Assembly: GCA_034440575.1 (NCBI GenBank)
Contig: JAOTOL010001338.1
Location: 434,001 to 498,000, forward strand
DNA from: Imbricaverruca yamaguchii
Lineage: Eukaryota; Arthropoda; Thecostraca; Neoverrucidae
Direction: 5' to 3'
Length of the DNA: 64,000 bases
In this document: positions 12,010-24,450 of the stretch, piece after piece
Position numbering within the stretch: the stretch's first letter is position 1
How the letters are laid out: every line of letters begins with the position of its first letter
Translations under genes and position numbers: made by a program
The notes under the pieces: generated by a model
The model's input: the letters and a program-made list of their open reading frames with translations, nothing else
What the model was told of the DNA's origin: nothing
The model's database searches: none

Positions 12010-12510
12010 TCCTCAGATCAAGGCTTCAGAAGCCCCCCTGAAGTGTGTTCTGTGTGTTATTGCCAAATTCTCAGAGCTATTGAGCTGGAACTTGATAAAT
12101 TTCCCTAAATATTCATTGTACACATTTTGAGACCCCTTTTAAAATTTTGGTTGTACCGAAGAAGTGTCCAGGCAGTCATTTTGGGGGACATGATGGTGCA
12201 TTTCTCCCTTATTCATCCCCCTGAAATGCCTATGATGGTTTGGTATGAACAACAGACTAATGTATGTGAAAGGTCATTCTGCACCGAATGACATTTGCCC
12301 CATCAAAACCTCCTCATAAACAAGAGAGTAGTGGATGTGAAAAACTCTAAATTTTGATACTTTTTCCTCCCCCGCCAAATGGACAATTTCAATTTTTTAC
12401 ATTTTCGGGCTTCAAAATATAGCTTATTCTGAGACAAATCAAATGCCGTCTGGCCCATCCAAATCAATTTGTAACATTGTTAGAGCAGGGGGTTCTGATG
12501 CCCCCCCCAC
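12010..12510. mobile_element. Possible short non-autonomous element G
   Basis: The right end carries GGGGGTTCTGATGCCCCCCC and the left end a degraded counterpart (GGCTTCAGAAGCCCCCC). This is the G-run, short spacer, C-run layout seen at the ends of the TTAA elements at 31.1 and 44 kb. No TTAA pair is preserved and the interior is AT-rich and non-coding. Confidence 0.3.
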
Positions 12511-13654
12511 CAGAAACAGCCTCGTAGAGCCCACCAGAAATAGGGCGAAGTAATTTGCTTACATAGATGCCATACTTGGGCACATCATCGAGGTATCTCA
12601 TGCATGCCAACTTATTATTATTAGTATCAAACATAATCAGGTTACTCCACACTACCCACATGCACCATTTCTGATGTGTGGCATTCTAGGCATTCATAAC
12701 TACTGATCCTTCTACGCTTAATCAATATATTTTTGGACTGGTAACACAGAAGTAAACAAGCATCTAGCAGAGTACCCGCACCCCTCCCAGCTATTGAATT
12801 GGCAGGTTCTAGTAAGGACACAGAAATGGCCTTACTTTGGAAGCAGTTTGTGCAAAGCAGCTGAAAGTTTTCAACCTCATGTTCGTGAACCCCCCCTCCA
12901 TTTTTAGCAAAAATATCACCGGATTAGGCCTGTTTGTACCCTGGTACGCATCTCACGGTACGAACAATTCTGCTATGATCAACTTTAGCTGATATAGATG
13001 GTGCAACATGGAAAATAGGGAGAGGGTGGGGGGCTGCCTGTGCAGTGTAGGGAGACGGGGCACCCACGATACCCCGCCTCCCTACACCCACCGACGAAGA
13101 AAAACTCAGATGCACGCCTGTTTTCCACGAAATGGTTACTGGCTGCCACTGGGGAATGGAGCCTTCCTTGTGCGTTTGACGGAAAAAAATGAGACACATT
13201 TGAGTTCCTGAAATTGTCCGATGACACAATCGATGCTTTTTTTAACCTCTGCTGACGGGTTCCAGCTGATATGCTGCTATCCAGCTGGCTGGGGGAGGGG
13301 GGAGGAAGGGGAGGGGGAGCCTGACGCTTCGGCTTCTAATGGTTGGAACTAGCAATTATAGCTGCCCAATTCCCACATTCTTCCAGAGTTATGCAAGGAA
13401 AAGTTTATCAGTATTTAGCCGACGAATACGTTGGAGCATTTACCAAGAAACGGAACGACGCGACACTGAGTTCCATGTATGGTGATATTTGTAGTGATAT
13501 TTGTAGTCATGGCTGCAGTTATACTTGTTACATGTGTAGTAGAAGCTGTTGTTTGGCACTGATGTACACAATGGTCAGTAAGACGTCCTCAATTTATTAA
13601 TGTTTGACAATTACAGTTTATCTTATCTGGTACAATTTTTGCGAGAGTAAACCC
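12511..13654. other. No gene recognised; 16-bp hairpin at 13045-13087
   Basis: Arms 13045-13060 and 13072-13087 pair at 15 of 16 positions around an 11-nt loop. The rest shows short overlapping ORFs with no domains. Confidence 0.5.
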
Positions 13655-14265
13655 AGCCTCCACCGGTCCCACGGTCCCAGCCATTCACCCCGGTCAACAG
13701 GCAAACCCAGCCCCTCACCCCGGTCACCAGGCAAACCCAGGCCCTCACCCCGGTCAACAGGCAAACCCAGCCCCTCACCCCGGACAACAGGCAAACCCAG
13801 CCCCTCACCCCGGTCAACAGGCAAACCCAGCCCCTCACCCCGGTCACCAGGCAAACCCAGGCCCTCACCCAGGTCACCAGGCAAACCCAGCCCCTCACCC
13901 CGGACAACAGGCAAACCCAGCCCCTCACCCCGGTCAACAGGCAAACCCAGCCCTCACCCCGGTCAACAGGCAAACCCAGCCCCAACCCTCACCCCGGTCA
14001 CCAGGCAAACCCAGGCCCTCACCCCGGTCAACAGGCAAACCCAGCCCCTCACCCCGGTCAACAGGCAAACCCAGCCCCTCACCCCGGTCAACAGGCAAAC
14101 CCAGCCCCTCACCCCGGTCAACAGGCAAACCCAGCCCCTCACCCCGGTCAACAGGCAAACCCAGCCCCTCACCCCGGTCACCAGGCAAACCCAGCCCCCC
14201 ACCCAGGTCACCAGGCAAACCCAGCCCCTCACCCCGGTCACAGCAAACCCCCCCCCCGGACAACA
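13655..14265. repeat. 30-bp minisatellite
   Basis: About 20 units of AACAGGCAAACCCAGCCCCT followed by CACCCCGGTC, with GTCACC/GACAAC variants. Being divisible by three, it is open in several frames on both strands (SPSPRSTGKP-type and VDRGEGLGLP-type products), which argues against any one of them being coding. Confidence 0.95.
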
Positions 14266-14399
14266 GGCAAACCCAACATCTCACCATTTCTTCGGTCAAC
14301 ATTTCTTCGGATAGGATGGCCATGCGAACCCGGCATGCCCCCCCCACCCCACACACACTTTACAGAGTTCTCCTAAACCCATTATCCAACTGATTGGTG

Positions 14400-15213
14400 T
14401 TTGCCTCTAGGAGCACCCAATCTGCCGTATAGAGATCACCAAGCCTGCCGTGTCGAGAGCACCCAATTTGCCGTGTAGAGAGCACCCAATTTTCCGTGTA
14501 GAAAACACCCAATCTGCGGTGTAGAGAGCACCCGATCTGCCGTATAGAGAGCACCCGATCTGCCGTATAGAGAGCACCCAATCTGCCGTTTGAAGAGCAC
14601 CCAACCTACAGTGTAGAGAGCACTCGATCTACCGTGTAGAAAGCACCTGATCTTCCGTTTAGAGAGCACCTAATCTGCCGTGCGGAGAGCACCAGATCTG
14701 ACGTGTAGAGAACACCCAACCTGCGGTGTAGAGAGCACCCAACCTGCCGTGTAGGAAACACCCAACCTGCCTTGTAGAGATCACTAAACGTGCGATGTAG
14801 AGATCACCAAACGTGCTAAACACCCAATCTGCCGTGCATAGAACACCCAATCTGCCGTGCAGAGAACACCCAATCTGCCATGTAGAGAACACCCAATCTG
14901 CCGTGTAGAGAGCACCCGATCTGCCGTATAGAGAGCACCCAATATGCCGTGCGGAGAGCACAAGATCTGCTGTGTAGAGAGCACCCAATATGCCGTGTAG
15001 AGAGCACCCAACCTGCGGTGTAGAGAGCACCCAACCTGCGGTGTAGAGAGCACCCATTCTGCCGTGTAGGAAACACCCAACCTGCCTTGTAGAGATCACT
15101 AAACGTGCCAAACACCCAATCTGCTGTGTGGAGAGCACCCGATCTGCCGTGTAGAGAGCACCCGATCTGCCGTTTGAAGAGCACCCAATCTGCCGTGTAG
15201 AGAGCACCAGATC
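14400..15213. repeat. 23-bp minisatellite
   Basis: About 35 units of CTGCCGTGTAGAGAGCACCC plus AAT/GAT/AAC. The 23-bp period returns to frame every 69 bp, so the minus strand yields a 23-residue repeat inside a very long but spurious ORF. Confidence 0.92.
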
Positions 15214-15540
15214 GGCCGCTCTGGACCGCACTGTTTGCGGGCACGATCTGGACTTCCGTCCTCGATGCGGCTCTAAATCCAAACAAACAATCGACAAAAC
15301 TTTCACTGAATCACTAAAGTCCAGATCGTGCCCGCAAACAGTGCGGTCCGGAGCAACCGATCTGCCGTTTGAAGAGCACCCAATCTGCCGTGCAGAGAGC
15401 ACCAGATCGGCCGTGTAGAGAGCACCAGATCGGCCGCTCTGGATCGCACTGCCCGCGGGCACGATCTGGACTTCCGTCCTCGATGCGGCTCTAAATCCAA
15501 ACAAACAATCGACAAAGCTTTCCACTGAGACGAGATTAGA
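15214..15540. repeat. Duplicated segment with 38-bp inverted arms
   Basis: A block starting GGCCGCTCTGGA and ending with AAACAAACAATCGACAAA occurs at 15214-15300 and again from about 15431, separated by 23-bp satellite units. Arm 15218-15255 is the reverse complement of 15317-15354 with a single mismatch in 38. Part of the block was therefore copied in inverted orientation between the two direct copies. Confidence 0.8.
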
Positions 15541-15687
15541 GGCCCTCTGTATCCGTGCGGCGGAATAAGTTAAATTAAGTCGGACCGGATGTCTGTGTAT
15601 CGCTTCAACTGAAGAAGAGGATTGGAATTCGACCCTGAATTGCGGCACAATTTGCGATTCCGCTGCGATATAGGAGCACGGCTCCTG
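15541..15687. other. Unique spacer before the 33-bp array
   Basis: No feature recognised. Confidence 0.4.
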
Positions 15688-17598
15688 TGTCGACCTCTTC
15701 CACTGTGGGTACAACACCTGTGTCGACCTCTCCCACTGTGGGTGCGGCACCTGTGTCGACTTCTCCTCCAACTGTGGGTACGGTGTCTGTGTCGACCTCT
15801 CCAACTGTGGGTACGGTGCCTGTGTCGACCTCTCCCACTGTGGGTACGGCACCTGTGTCGACCTCTCCCACTGTGGGTACGGTACCTGTGTCGACCTCTC
15901 CCACTGTGGGTACGGCACCTGTGTCGACCTCTCCCACTGTGGGTACAGCACCTGTGTCGACCTCTCCCACTGTGGGTACGGTGTCTGTGTCGACCTCTCC
16001 CACTGTAGGTACGGTGTCTGTGTCGACCTCTCCCACTGTGGGTACGGCACCTGTGTCGACCTCTCCTCCAACTGTGGGAACGGTATGGGCGCTGTATGAC
16101 CGAAGCAGTCGATGCGCCCCTGAGCCCAAATAACCAACCAACTGTAGGTACGGTGCCTGTGTCGACCTCTCCCACTGTGGGTACAGTACGGTGTCTGTGT
16201 CGACCTCTCCCACTGTGGGTACGGCGCCTGTGTCGACCTCTCCCACTGTGGGTACAGCACCTGTGTCGACCTCTCCCACTGTGGGTACAGCACCTGTGTC
16301 GACCTCTCCCACTGTGGGTACGGTGTCTGTGTCGACCTCTCCCACTGTGGGTACGGTGCCTGTGTCGACCTCTCCCACTGTGGGTACGGTGTCTGTGTCG
16401 ACCTCTCCACTGCGACCTCTCCACTGTGGGTACGGTGCGCTGTGTCGACTCTCCCACTGTGGGTACGGTGCCTGTGTCGACCTCTCCCACTGTGGGTACG
16501 GCACCTGTGTCGACCTCTCCCACTGTGGGTACGTGCCTGTCTTGTCGACCTCTCCCACTGTGGGTACAGCACCTGTGTCGACCTCTCCCACTGTGGGTAC
16601 GGTGCCTGTGTCGACCTCTCCCACTGTGGGTACAGCACCTGTGTCGACCTCTCCCACTGTGGGTACGGTGTCTGTGTCGACCTCTCCCACTGTGGGTACA
16701 GCACCTGTGTCGACCTCTCCCACTGTGGGTACAACACCTGTGTCGACCTCTCCCACTGTGGGTACGGTGCCTGTGTCGACCTCTCCCACTGTGGGTACGG
16801 TGCCTGTGTCGACCTCTCCCACTGTGGGTACGGTGCCTGTGTCGACCTCTCCCACTGTGGGTACGGTGCCTGTGTCGACCTCTCCCACTGTGGGTACGGC
16901 ACCTGTGTCGACCTCTCCCACTGTGGGTACAGCACCTGTGTCGACCTCTCCCACTGTGGGTACGGCACCTGTGTCGACCTCTCCCACTGTGGGTACGGTG
17001 CCTGTGTCGACCTCTCCCACTGTGGGTACGGTGCCTGTGTCGACCTCTCCCACTGTGGGTACGGTGCCTGTGTCGACCTCTCCCACTGTGGGTACGGTGC
17101 CTGTGTCGACCTCTCCCACTGTGGGTACGGTGCCTGTGTCGACCTCTCCCACTGTGGGTACGGTGCCTGTGTCGACCTCTCCCACTGTAGGTACGGTGTC
17201 TGTGTCGACCTCTCCCACTGTGGGTACGGCACCTGTGTCGACCCCTTCCACTGTGGGTACGGTGTCTGTGTCGACCTCTCCCACTGTGGGTACCTGTGTC
17301 GACCTCTCCCACTGTGGTACTCTCCCACTGTGGGTGCGGCACCTGTATCGACCTCTCCCCACTGTGGGTACAGCACCTGTGTCGACCTCTCCCACTGTGG
17401 GTACGGTGCCTGTGTCGACCTCTCCCACTGTGGGTACGGTGCCTGTGTCGACCTCTCCCACTGTGGGTACGGCACCTGTGTCGACCTCTCCCACTGTGGG
17501 TACGGTGCCTGTGTCGACCTCTCCCACTGTGGGTACAGGACCCGTGTCGACCTCTCCCACTGTGGGCACGGTGCCTGTGTCGACCCCTTCCACTATGA
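15688..17598. repeat. 33-bp SalI-type minisatellite, array 1
   Basis: Roughly 58 units. Each has an almost fixed core, TGTGTCGACCTCTCCCACTG followed by TGGGTAC, and a six-base variable part (GGTGCC, GGCACC, AGCACC, GGTGTC, AACACC, GGTACC). The core contains two palindromes, GTCGAC and CCCACTGTGGG. Both strands are open in several frames, so the 660- to 940-residue ORFs on the minus strand are artefacts of the 33-bp unit. Confidence 0.97.
16085..16138 (+). mobile_element. SINE-tail-only insertion, copy 1
   Basis: A ~54-bp segment starting GGGCGCTGTATGACCGAAGC and ending AAATAACCAACC interrupts the 33-bp array. Array sequence CAACTGTGGGWACGGT is repeated on both sides, as expected for a TSD. 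The insert resembles the 3' end of the SINE at 39695-39850 and has no tRNA part. Confidence 0.7.
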
Positions 17599-17985
17599 GA
17601 ATAATTCAAACCCGCACAGATCATGCGAATCAGATTTGATTTATTTGCTTCTTGACAACCTGAAAGAAGTAACTGAATAGTCGACATCACTGCATGGCGG
17701 CAGGCTAATAAATCCTCATCATCCTCTCCCCCCACACACGCACTGCATGATGGCAAACTTTCCAAACCTCATCCTCCCCCGCCTACATAGTGACAGGCTG
17801 GTAAAACCAAGACAAGATATCATTTGTTTGAGCGAACAGCTAAATATATACTACCACGCATTCGACTCATGTACTTCCACACGGCGATGTCATCTTTCTC
17901 TTGTTCAACAGCCATGGTCAGCCGGCCACACCAGGAGTCCTTGACAGTTGTACATGCAGGGCCCGGGGGTGCTGGGGCAGGGGCT
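17599..17985. other. Unique segment of unit A
   Basis: No convincing gene. A 115-residue ORF from 17824 runs into the 15-bp array and is duplicated at 20800; its non-repeat first half has no recognised domain. Confidence 0.4.
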
Positions 17986-18510
17986 GTGGTTGTACTGGGG
18001 ACAGTTGTACTGGGGACAGTTGTACAGGGGGACAGTTGTACAAGGGCTGATGACAGTTGTACAGGGACTGAGGACTTGTGCTGGGGACAGTTCTGCTGGG
18101 GACAGTTGTACAGGGAACGAGGACAGTTGTACTGGGGACAGTTATCCTGGGGACAGTTGTACAGGGAATGAGGACAGTTGTACAGGGAATGATGATAGTT
18201 GTACATGGACTGAGGACTGTTGTACTGGGGACGGCTCTGCTGGGGACAGTTGTACAGGGAATGAGGACAGTTGTACAGGGAATGATGGCAGTTGTACATG
18301 GACTGAGGACTGTTGTACTGGGGACAGTTCTAGTTGGGACAGTTGTACAGGGAATGAGGACAGTTGTACATGGACTGAGGACTGTTGTACTGGGGACAGT
18401 TGTTCAGGGACTGAGGACTGTTGAACTGGGAAGAGTTGTACACGGACTGAGGACAGTTGTGCAGAGGGCAGCTGTACTGGGGCAGTTGTACTGAGGACAG
18501 CTGCACAAGG
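17986..18510. repeat. 15/21-bp minisatellite (ACAGTTGTAC), copy A
   Basis: Units built on GGGGACAGTTGTACT (15 bp) mixed with longer units carrying GGGAATGAGG or ATGGACTGAGG. Duplicated at 20938-21480. Confidence 0.9.
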
Positions 18511-18861
18511 ACTCGGAAGAGTTGGCCGCTCTCTGACTTCTCCCTCGCCCGGTACGCTGCTTCACATTTTTTGGCAGTCTGTTCAGGCGAGGGGATTTCC
18601 GCACCGGTGACCTGATTGCCCATCGATTTTGGTAGCAACCCACCATCTCGCTCCAGACTGCCGGTGGCGAAGCATGGCGGGTCGAATGAAGCGATAATTA
18701 TTGACATTGATTGGCATTTAAAAATCATTGGCACTGGTGCTTGGCGCTAGCATTGATTGGCAGCAGTGAATGTCCAGCATGCGAGTAGTACCACAATTGT
18801 TAAAGGCGGAAGAAGATTCTTAGGCTAAGTATTTCCGGTCTTCACTCAATAGACTGGCATG
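18511..18861. other. Unique segment of unit A, distal part
   Basis: Non-coding by inspection. Nearly identical to 21481-21820, with a few substitutions and a single-base indel. Confidence 0.5.
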
Positions 18862-19036
18862 GTCCAGGGCTGTCACGTGCCCTCTCAGTGGACGGTCCAG
18901 GGTTGTCACGTGCCCTCTCAGTGGACGGTCTAGGGCTGTCACGTGCCCTCTCGGTGGACGGTCAAGGCTGTCGTGCCCTCTCAGTGGACGGTCTAGGGCT
19001 GTCACGTGCCCTCTCAGTGGATCGATCCAGGGCTGT
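18862..19036. repeat. 33-bp CACGTG minisatellite, short copy
   Basis: About five units of GTCACGTGCCCTCTCAGTGG followed by ACGGTCCAGGGCT, containing the E-box palindrome CACGTG. It ends inside CCTCTC, where the next SalI-type array begins. Confidence 0.9.
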
Positions 19037-20580
19037 CCTCTCCCACTGTAGGTACGGTGTCTGTGTCGACCTCTCCCACTGTGGGTACGGCACCTGTGTC
19101 GACCTCTCCCACTGTGGGTACAACACCTGTGTCGACCTCTCCCACTGTGGGTACGGTGCCTGTGTCGACCTCTCCCACTGTGGGTACGGTGCCTGTGTCG
19201 ACCTCTCCCACTGTGGGTACGGCACCTGTGTCGACCTCTCCTCCAACTGTGGGTACGGTATGGGCGCTGTATGACCGAAGCAGTCGATGCGCCCCTAAGC
19301 CCAAATAACCAACCAACTGTGGGTACGGTGCCTGTGTCGACCTCTCCCACTGTGGGTACGGTGCCTGTGTCGACCTCTCCCACTGTGGGTACGGTGTCTG
19401 TGTCGACCTCTCCCACTGTGGGTACGGCACCTGTGTCGACCTCTCCCACTGTGGGTACGGTGTCTGTGTCGACCTCTCCCACTGTGGGTACGGTGCCTGT
19501 GTCGACCTCTCCCACTGTGGGTACAGCACCTGTGTCGACCTCTCCCACTGTGGGTACGGTGTCTGTGTCGACCTCTCCCACTGTGGGTACGGTGTCTGTG
19601 TCGACCTCTCCCACTGTGGGTACGGTGCCTGTGTCGACCTCTCCCACTGTGGGTACGGCACCTGTGTCGACCTCTCCCACTGTGGGTACAGCACCTGTGT
19701 CGACCTCTCCCACTGTGGGTACAGCACCTGTGTCGACCTCTCCCACTGTGGGTACGGTGCCTGTGTCGACCTCTCCCACTGTGGGTACGGTGCCTGTGTC
19801 GACCTCTCCCACTGTGGGTACAGTACCTGTGTCGACCTCTCCCACTGTGGGTACGTGCTGTGTCGACCTCTCCCACTGTGGGTACGGGCACCTGTGTCGA
19901 CCTCTCCCACTGTGGGTACGGTGCCTGTGTCGACCTCTCCCACTGTGGGTACGGTACCTGTGTCGACCTCTCCCACTGTGGGTACGGTGCCTGTGTCGAC
20001 CTCTCCCACTGTGGGTACGGTGCCTGTGTCGACCTCTCCCACTGTGGGTACGGTGCCTGTGTCGACCTCTCCCACTGTGGGTACGGTGCCTGTGTCGACC
20101 TCTCCCACTGTGGGTACGGTGCCTGTGTCGACCTCTCCCACTGTGGGTACGGCACCTGTGTCGACCTCTCCCACTGTGGGTACGGTGCCTGTGTCGACCT
20201 CTCCCACTGTGGGTACGGTGTCTGTGTCGACCTCTCCCACTGTGGGTACGGCACCTGTGTCGACCTCTCCCACTGTGGGTACGGTGTCTGTGTCGACCTC
20301 TCCCACTGTGGGTACGGTGTGTGCCACTGTGTTAGACCCCTTCCACTGTGGGTACGGTGCCTGTGTCGACCTCCCACTGTGGGTACAGCACCCGTGTCGA
20401 CCTCTCCCACTGTGGGTACGGTGCCTGTGTCGACCTCTCCCACTGTGGGTGCGGCACCTGTGTCGACCTCTCCCACTGTGGGTACGGTGCCTGTGTCGAC
20501 CTCTCCCACTGTAGGTACGGTGCCTGTGTCGACCTCTCCCACTGTGGGTAGGTACGGTGTCTGTGTCGACCCCTTACACT
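19037..20580. repeat. 33-bp SalI-type minisatellite, array 2
   Basis: Roughly 46 units of the same core as array 1, again varying mainly in the six bases before the CTGTGTCGAC part. Contains the second copy of the SINE-tail insertion. Confidence 0.97.
19260..19314 (+). mobile_element. SINE-tail-only insertion, copy 2
   Basis: Same insertion, same position and same flanking duplication as 16085-16138, so the insertion predates the 3.3-kb duplication. Confidence 0.7.
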
Positions 20581-20937
20581 ATGAGAGCAGCACAGATCAT
20601 GCGAATCAGATTTGATTTATTTGCTTCTTGACAACCTGAAAGAAGTAACTGAATAGTCGACATCACTGCATGGCGGCAGGCTAATAAATCCTCATCATCC
20701 TCTCCCCACACACACGCACTGCATGATGGCAAACTTTCCAAACCTCATCCTCCCCCGCCTACATAGTGACAGGCTGGTAAAACCGAGACAAGATATCATT
20801 TGTTTGAGCGAACAGCTAAATATATACTACCACGCATTCGACTCATGTACTTCCACACGGCGATGTCATCTTTCTCTTGTTCAACAGCCATGGTCAGCCG
20901 GCCACACCAGGAGTCCTTGACAGTTGTACATGCAGGG
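20581..20937. other. Unique segment of unit B
   Basis: Copy of 17599-17985 with very few differences. It lacks a GC-rich stretch of about 22 bp just before the 15-bp array. Confidence 0.5.
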
Positions 20938-21480
20938 CCTGTGGTTGTACTGGGGACAGTTGTACTGGGGACAGTTGTACAGGGGACAGTTGTACAAGTG
21001 CTGATGACAGTTGTACAGGGACTGAGGACTTGTGCTGGGGACAGTTCTGCTGGGGACAGTTGTACAGGGAACGAGGACAGTTGTACTGGGGACAGTTCTC
21101 CTGGGGACAGTTGTACAGGGAATGAGGACAGTTGTACTGGGGACAGTTCTGACTGGGGACAGTTGTACATGGACTGAGGACTGTTGTACTGGGGACGGCT
21201 CTGCTGGGGACAGTTGTACAGGGAATGAGGACAGTTGTACAGGGAATGATGACAGTTGTACATGGACTGAGGACTGTTGTACAGGGGACAGTTCTGCTGG
21301 GGACAGTTGTACAGGGAATGAAGACAGTTGTACATGGACTGAGGACTGTTGCACTGGAGACAGTTGTTCAGGGACTGAGGACTGTTGAACTGGGAAGAGT
21401 TGTACACGGACTGAGGACAGTTGTGCAGAGGGCAGCTGTACTGGGGCAGTTGTACTGAGGACAGCTGCACAAGGACTCGG
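20938..21480. repeat. 15/21-bp minisatellite (ACAGTTGTAC), copy B
   Basis: As at 17986-18510, with different numbers of long and short units. Confidence 0.9.
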
Positions 21481-21827
21481 AAGAGTTGGCCGCTCTCTGA
21501 CTTCTCCCTCGCCCGGTACGCTGCTTCACATTTTTGGCAGTCTGTTCAGGCGAGGGGATTTCCGCACCGGTGACCTGATTGCCCATCGATTTTGGTAGCA
21601 ACCCACCATCTCGTTCCAGACTGCCGGTGGCGAAGCATGGCGGGTCGAATGAAGCGATAATGATTGACATTGATTGGCATTTAAAAATCATTGGCACTGG
21701 TGCTTGGCGCTAGCATTGATTGGCAGCAGTGAATGTCCAGCATGCGAGTAGCACCACAATTGTTAAAGGCGGAAGAAGATTCTTAGGCTAAGTATTTCTA
21801 GTCTTCATTCAATAGACTGGCATGGTC
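21481..21827. other. Unique segment of unit B, distal part
   Basis: Copy of 18511-18861. No gene recognised. Confidence 0.5.
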
Positions 21828-22350
21828 CAGGGCTGTCACGTGCCCTCTCAGTGGACAGTGTCACGTGCCCTCTCAGTGGACGGTCCAGGGCCGTCACGTG
21901 CCCTCTCAGTGGACGTCACGCTGTCCGTGCCTTCGTGGACGATCCGGTGTCCGTGCCCTCTGTGGCGGTCCAGGGCTGTCACGTGCCCTCTCAGTGGACG
22001 GTCCAGGGTTGTCACGTGCCCTCTCAGTGGACGGTCCAGGGCTGTCACGTGCCCTCTCAGTGGACGGTCCAGGGTTGTCACGTGCCCTCTCAGTGGACGG
22101 TCCAGGGCTGTCACGTGCCCTCTCAGTGGACGGTCCAGGGCTGTCACGTGCCCTCTCAGTGGACGGTCCAGGGCTGTCACGTGCCCTCTCAGTGGACGGT
22201 CCAGGGCTGTCACGTGCCCTCTCAGTGGACGGTCCAGGGCTGTCACGTGCCCTCTCAGTGGACGGTCCAGGGCTGTCACGTGCCCTCTCAGTGGACGGTC
22301 TACAGCTGTCACGTGCCCTCTCAGTGGACGGTCCAGGGCTGTCACGTACC
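21828..22350. repeat. 33-bp CACGTG minisatellite, long copy
   Basis: About 15 units like those at 18862-19036, with a disrupted patch at 21910-21970. Each regular unit carries CACGTG. Open in several frames on both strands because 33 is divisible by three. Confidence 0.95.
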
Positions 22351-23480
22351 GTCTCAAGTTGGGTCATGTGCCTGTTGGGTGCTGAGATCAATTGGTGGAA
22401 AGATTCAAATGTATGCACCCTCACCTAATCTGCGACGTCGTCCGTGACCCGTAAGGTCAAAATGTGCATACCCACGAGAGCGCATGGTGCATAGCTATGC
22501 AGCAGCTGATCTCAATTTGGATCAACTTGATTGATCTACTGGCTGGTGAGATAGCTAGAGCGGTGATGGCCCCTGCCAATAATTGGTGTTCGACCACCAG
22601 TCCGGAGTGAGGAGCACGTCTGAGGTAGTGTGTTCGGAATGACCTGCCAGCACTGGGTGATGTCGCTCAGATGCGCCAGCTATTTCCCTGCAGGCGTAAG
22701 TTTGTTTCCAAGTGCCATTGCTATTCTAATTTGGAAGGGAAACATCTGAATAAAGAGAAGAGATTTCATTGAAAATCGCAAAAAGCGTATGCACACCAAA
22801 TATGAGCAGAAGCGCGCAATTCGAACAAAGCATATCGATATAGATACTCGTTCTGCAGGTATGAGGCAGGGAATATACATGTGGTGGGCACCAACAACCC
22901 AGCAGACCATGATAAAATGCACCCATGGTTCCTTGGTCCAAACATCCAGGTACGAAAACATGACGCTCAATTACTTGCGTTAATCTTGGTTGCTTTTAAC
23001 ACCTGTTTGGTGAAATAACTTGCAAAACACTCTTCGCTTTAGCTTTTTAGTCACTTCAGCCTCGCTTTATGCAGAGGATAAACTTCTTCCTCAGATATCG
23101 TGACCACCATAGGTGTGCACTAAGATTTTAGCATGCCACCCGGTGGTTCATATTGCATCACCTTCTATCCCTTCATGGGTGTGCATGTTCCCACAAATAA
23201 CTCGGCTTGATGAACTCAGATGTGCACCTGAATGTCTTATTCATCTCATCTCATCCGTGAACGTCATAGAATGATGTGATTATCGAGGGAAATATGCATT
23301 GCTGTCAGCGTCCACGATGTGCGTCGGTGTGAAATTCAGACCACAATGCATAGAAGCGCCACGGAAATCCCCGGACGGGAACGAAGGTGTAAAACCAATG
23401 CACGCGCACCTGGGGCATCTACGCATTTACAGATGGGTCCTCTTCGCATACGCACGTCTTGCCACACCTTGCCATGTCAT
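22351..23480. other. No gene recognised
   Basis: Moderate-complexity DNA with short ORFs lacking domains. Confidence 0.4.
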
Positions 23481-24070
23481 GCCAACATTATACCATGCCA
23501 CCATGCTACCATGCCACTATAAAGCCGAACCACAACGTTACTAAGCTACTATAGCATCATGCCGCAGTATCACTGAAGCACGACACCACCATACTATTAC
23601 GCTATCATACCACAACACCACCAATCACCACACAACACTACCTCGATACTCTTACGTGGCCACACTACCATACCATTACTAAACCACACGACAATACCAC
23701 TGCACTATGACCATGCCAAAATCCAGTCATATGAACATACAAGAACATTACAACACCATACCAACATTCTACCACACCATCATGACCCGATACCATCATA
23801 CCACTACATCATCCCGTCGTCCACTGTGGCATCACACACCCGTACTTTAATCCCCCCCCCCACCCGACGCCAAATACCACTATACCATACTCAAATACTA
23901 CTATGATATCATGCCACCACAACCCAATACGAACATAGCACCACAATATCACTATAATATCACACTACACTGCTACTATAACTATGCTCCAAACAATGCT
24001 ACAACAATACACAACAATAGTCACCATACTCACACAACAATACTCACCAGACCACCACACTGCCATATCC
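23481..24070. repeat. Cryptic CCA/ATACCA simple-sequence region
   Basis: Loose, non-periodic repetition of ACCATACCA, CCACCAT and CACTATA words; G-poor on the plus strand. Confidence 0.7.
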
Positions 24071-24156
24071 AATAACAAATAACACCAGATAACACTTTAA
24101 CTTCACTACCATGATGAACGCGCAGTGTTTCAGTCCTGCCGCTATTTCCACGGAGA

Positions 24157-24450
<294 letters not shown>

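Larger units (their letters stand above)
15688..19036 (+). repeat. Tandem duplication, unit A (~3.3 kb)
   Basis: Order: 33-bp SalI array with a SINE-tail insertion, ~390 bp unique DNA, 15-bp array, ~360 bp unique DNA, 33-bp CACGTG array. The same order and nearly the same sequence follow at 19037-22350. Corresponding unique segments (for example 17621 and 20597) differ at only a few positions, suggesting a recent duplication; array lengths differ. Confidence 0.9.
19037..22350 (+). repeat. Tandem duplication, unit B (~3.3 kb)
   Basis: Second copy of the unit at 15688-19036. The junction lies in CCTCTC, which is shared by the CACGTG array and the SalI array, so short homology could have mediated the duplication. 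Confidence 0.9.

Noticed and set aside
14659..17765. Minus-strand ORFs of 660 to 940 residues
   Set aside because: They run through the 23- and 33-bp arrays, whose units lack stops in several frames; overlapping frames on both strands are equally open.
15688..20580. CRISPR array
   Set aside because: Units are directly abutting with no unique spacers of regular length, no cas genes, and the context is eukaryotic.
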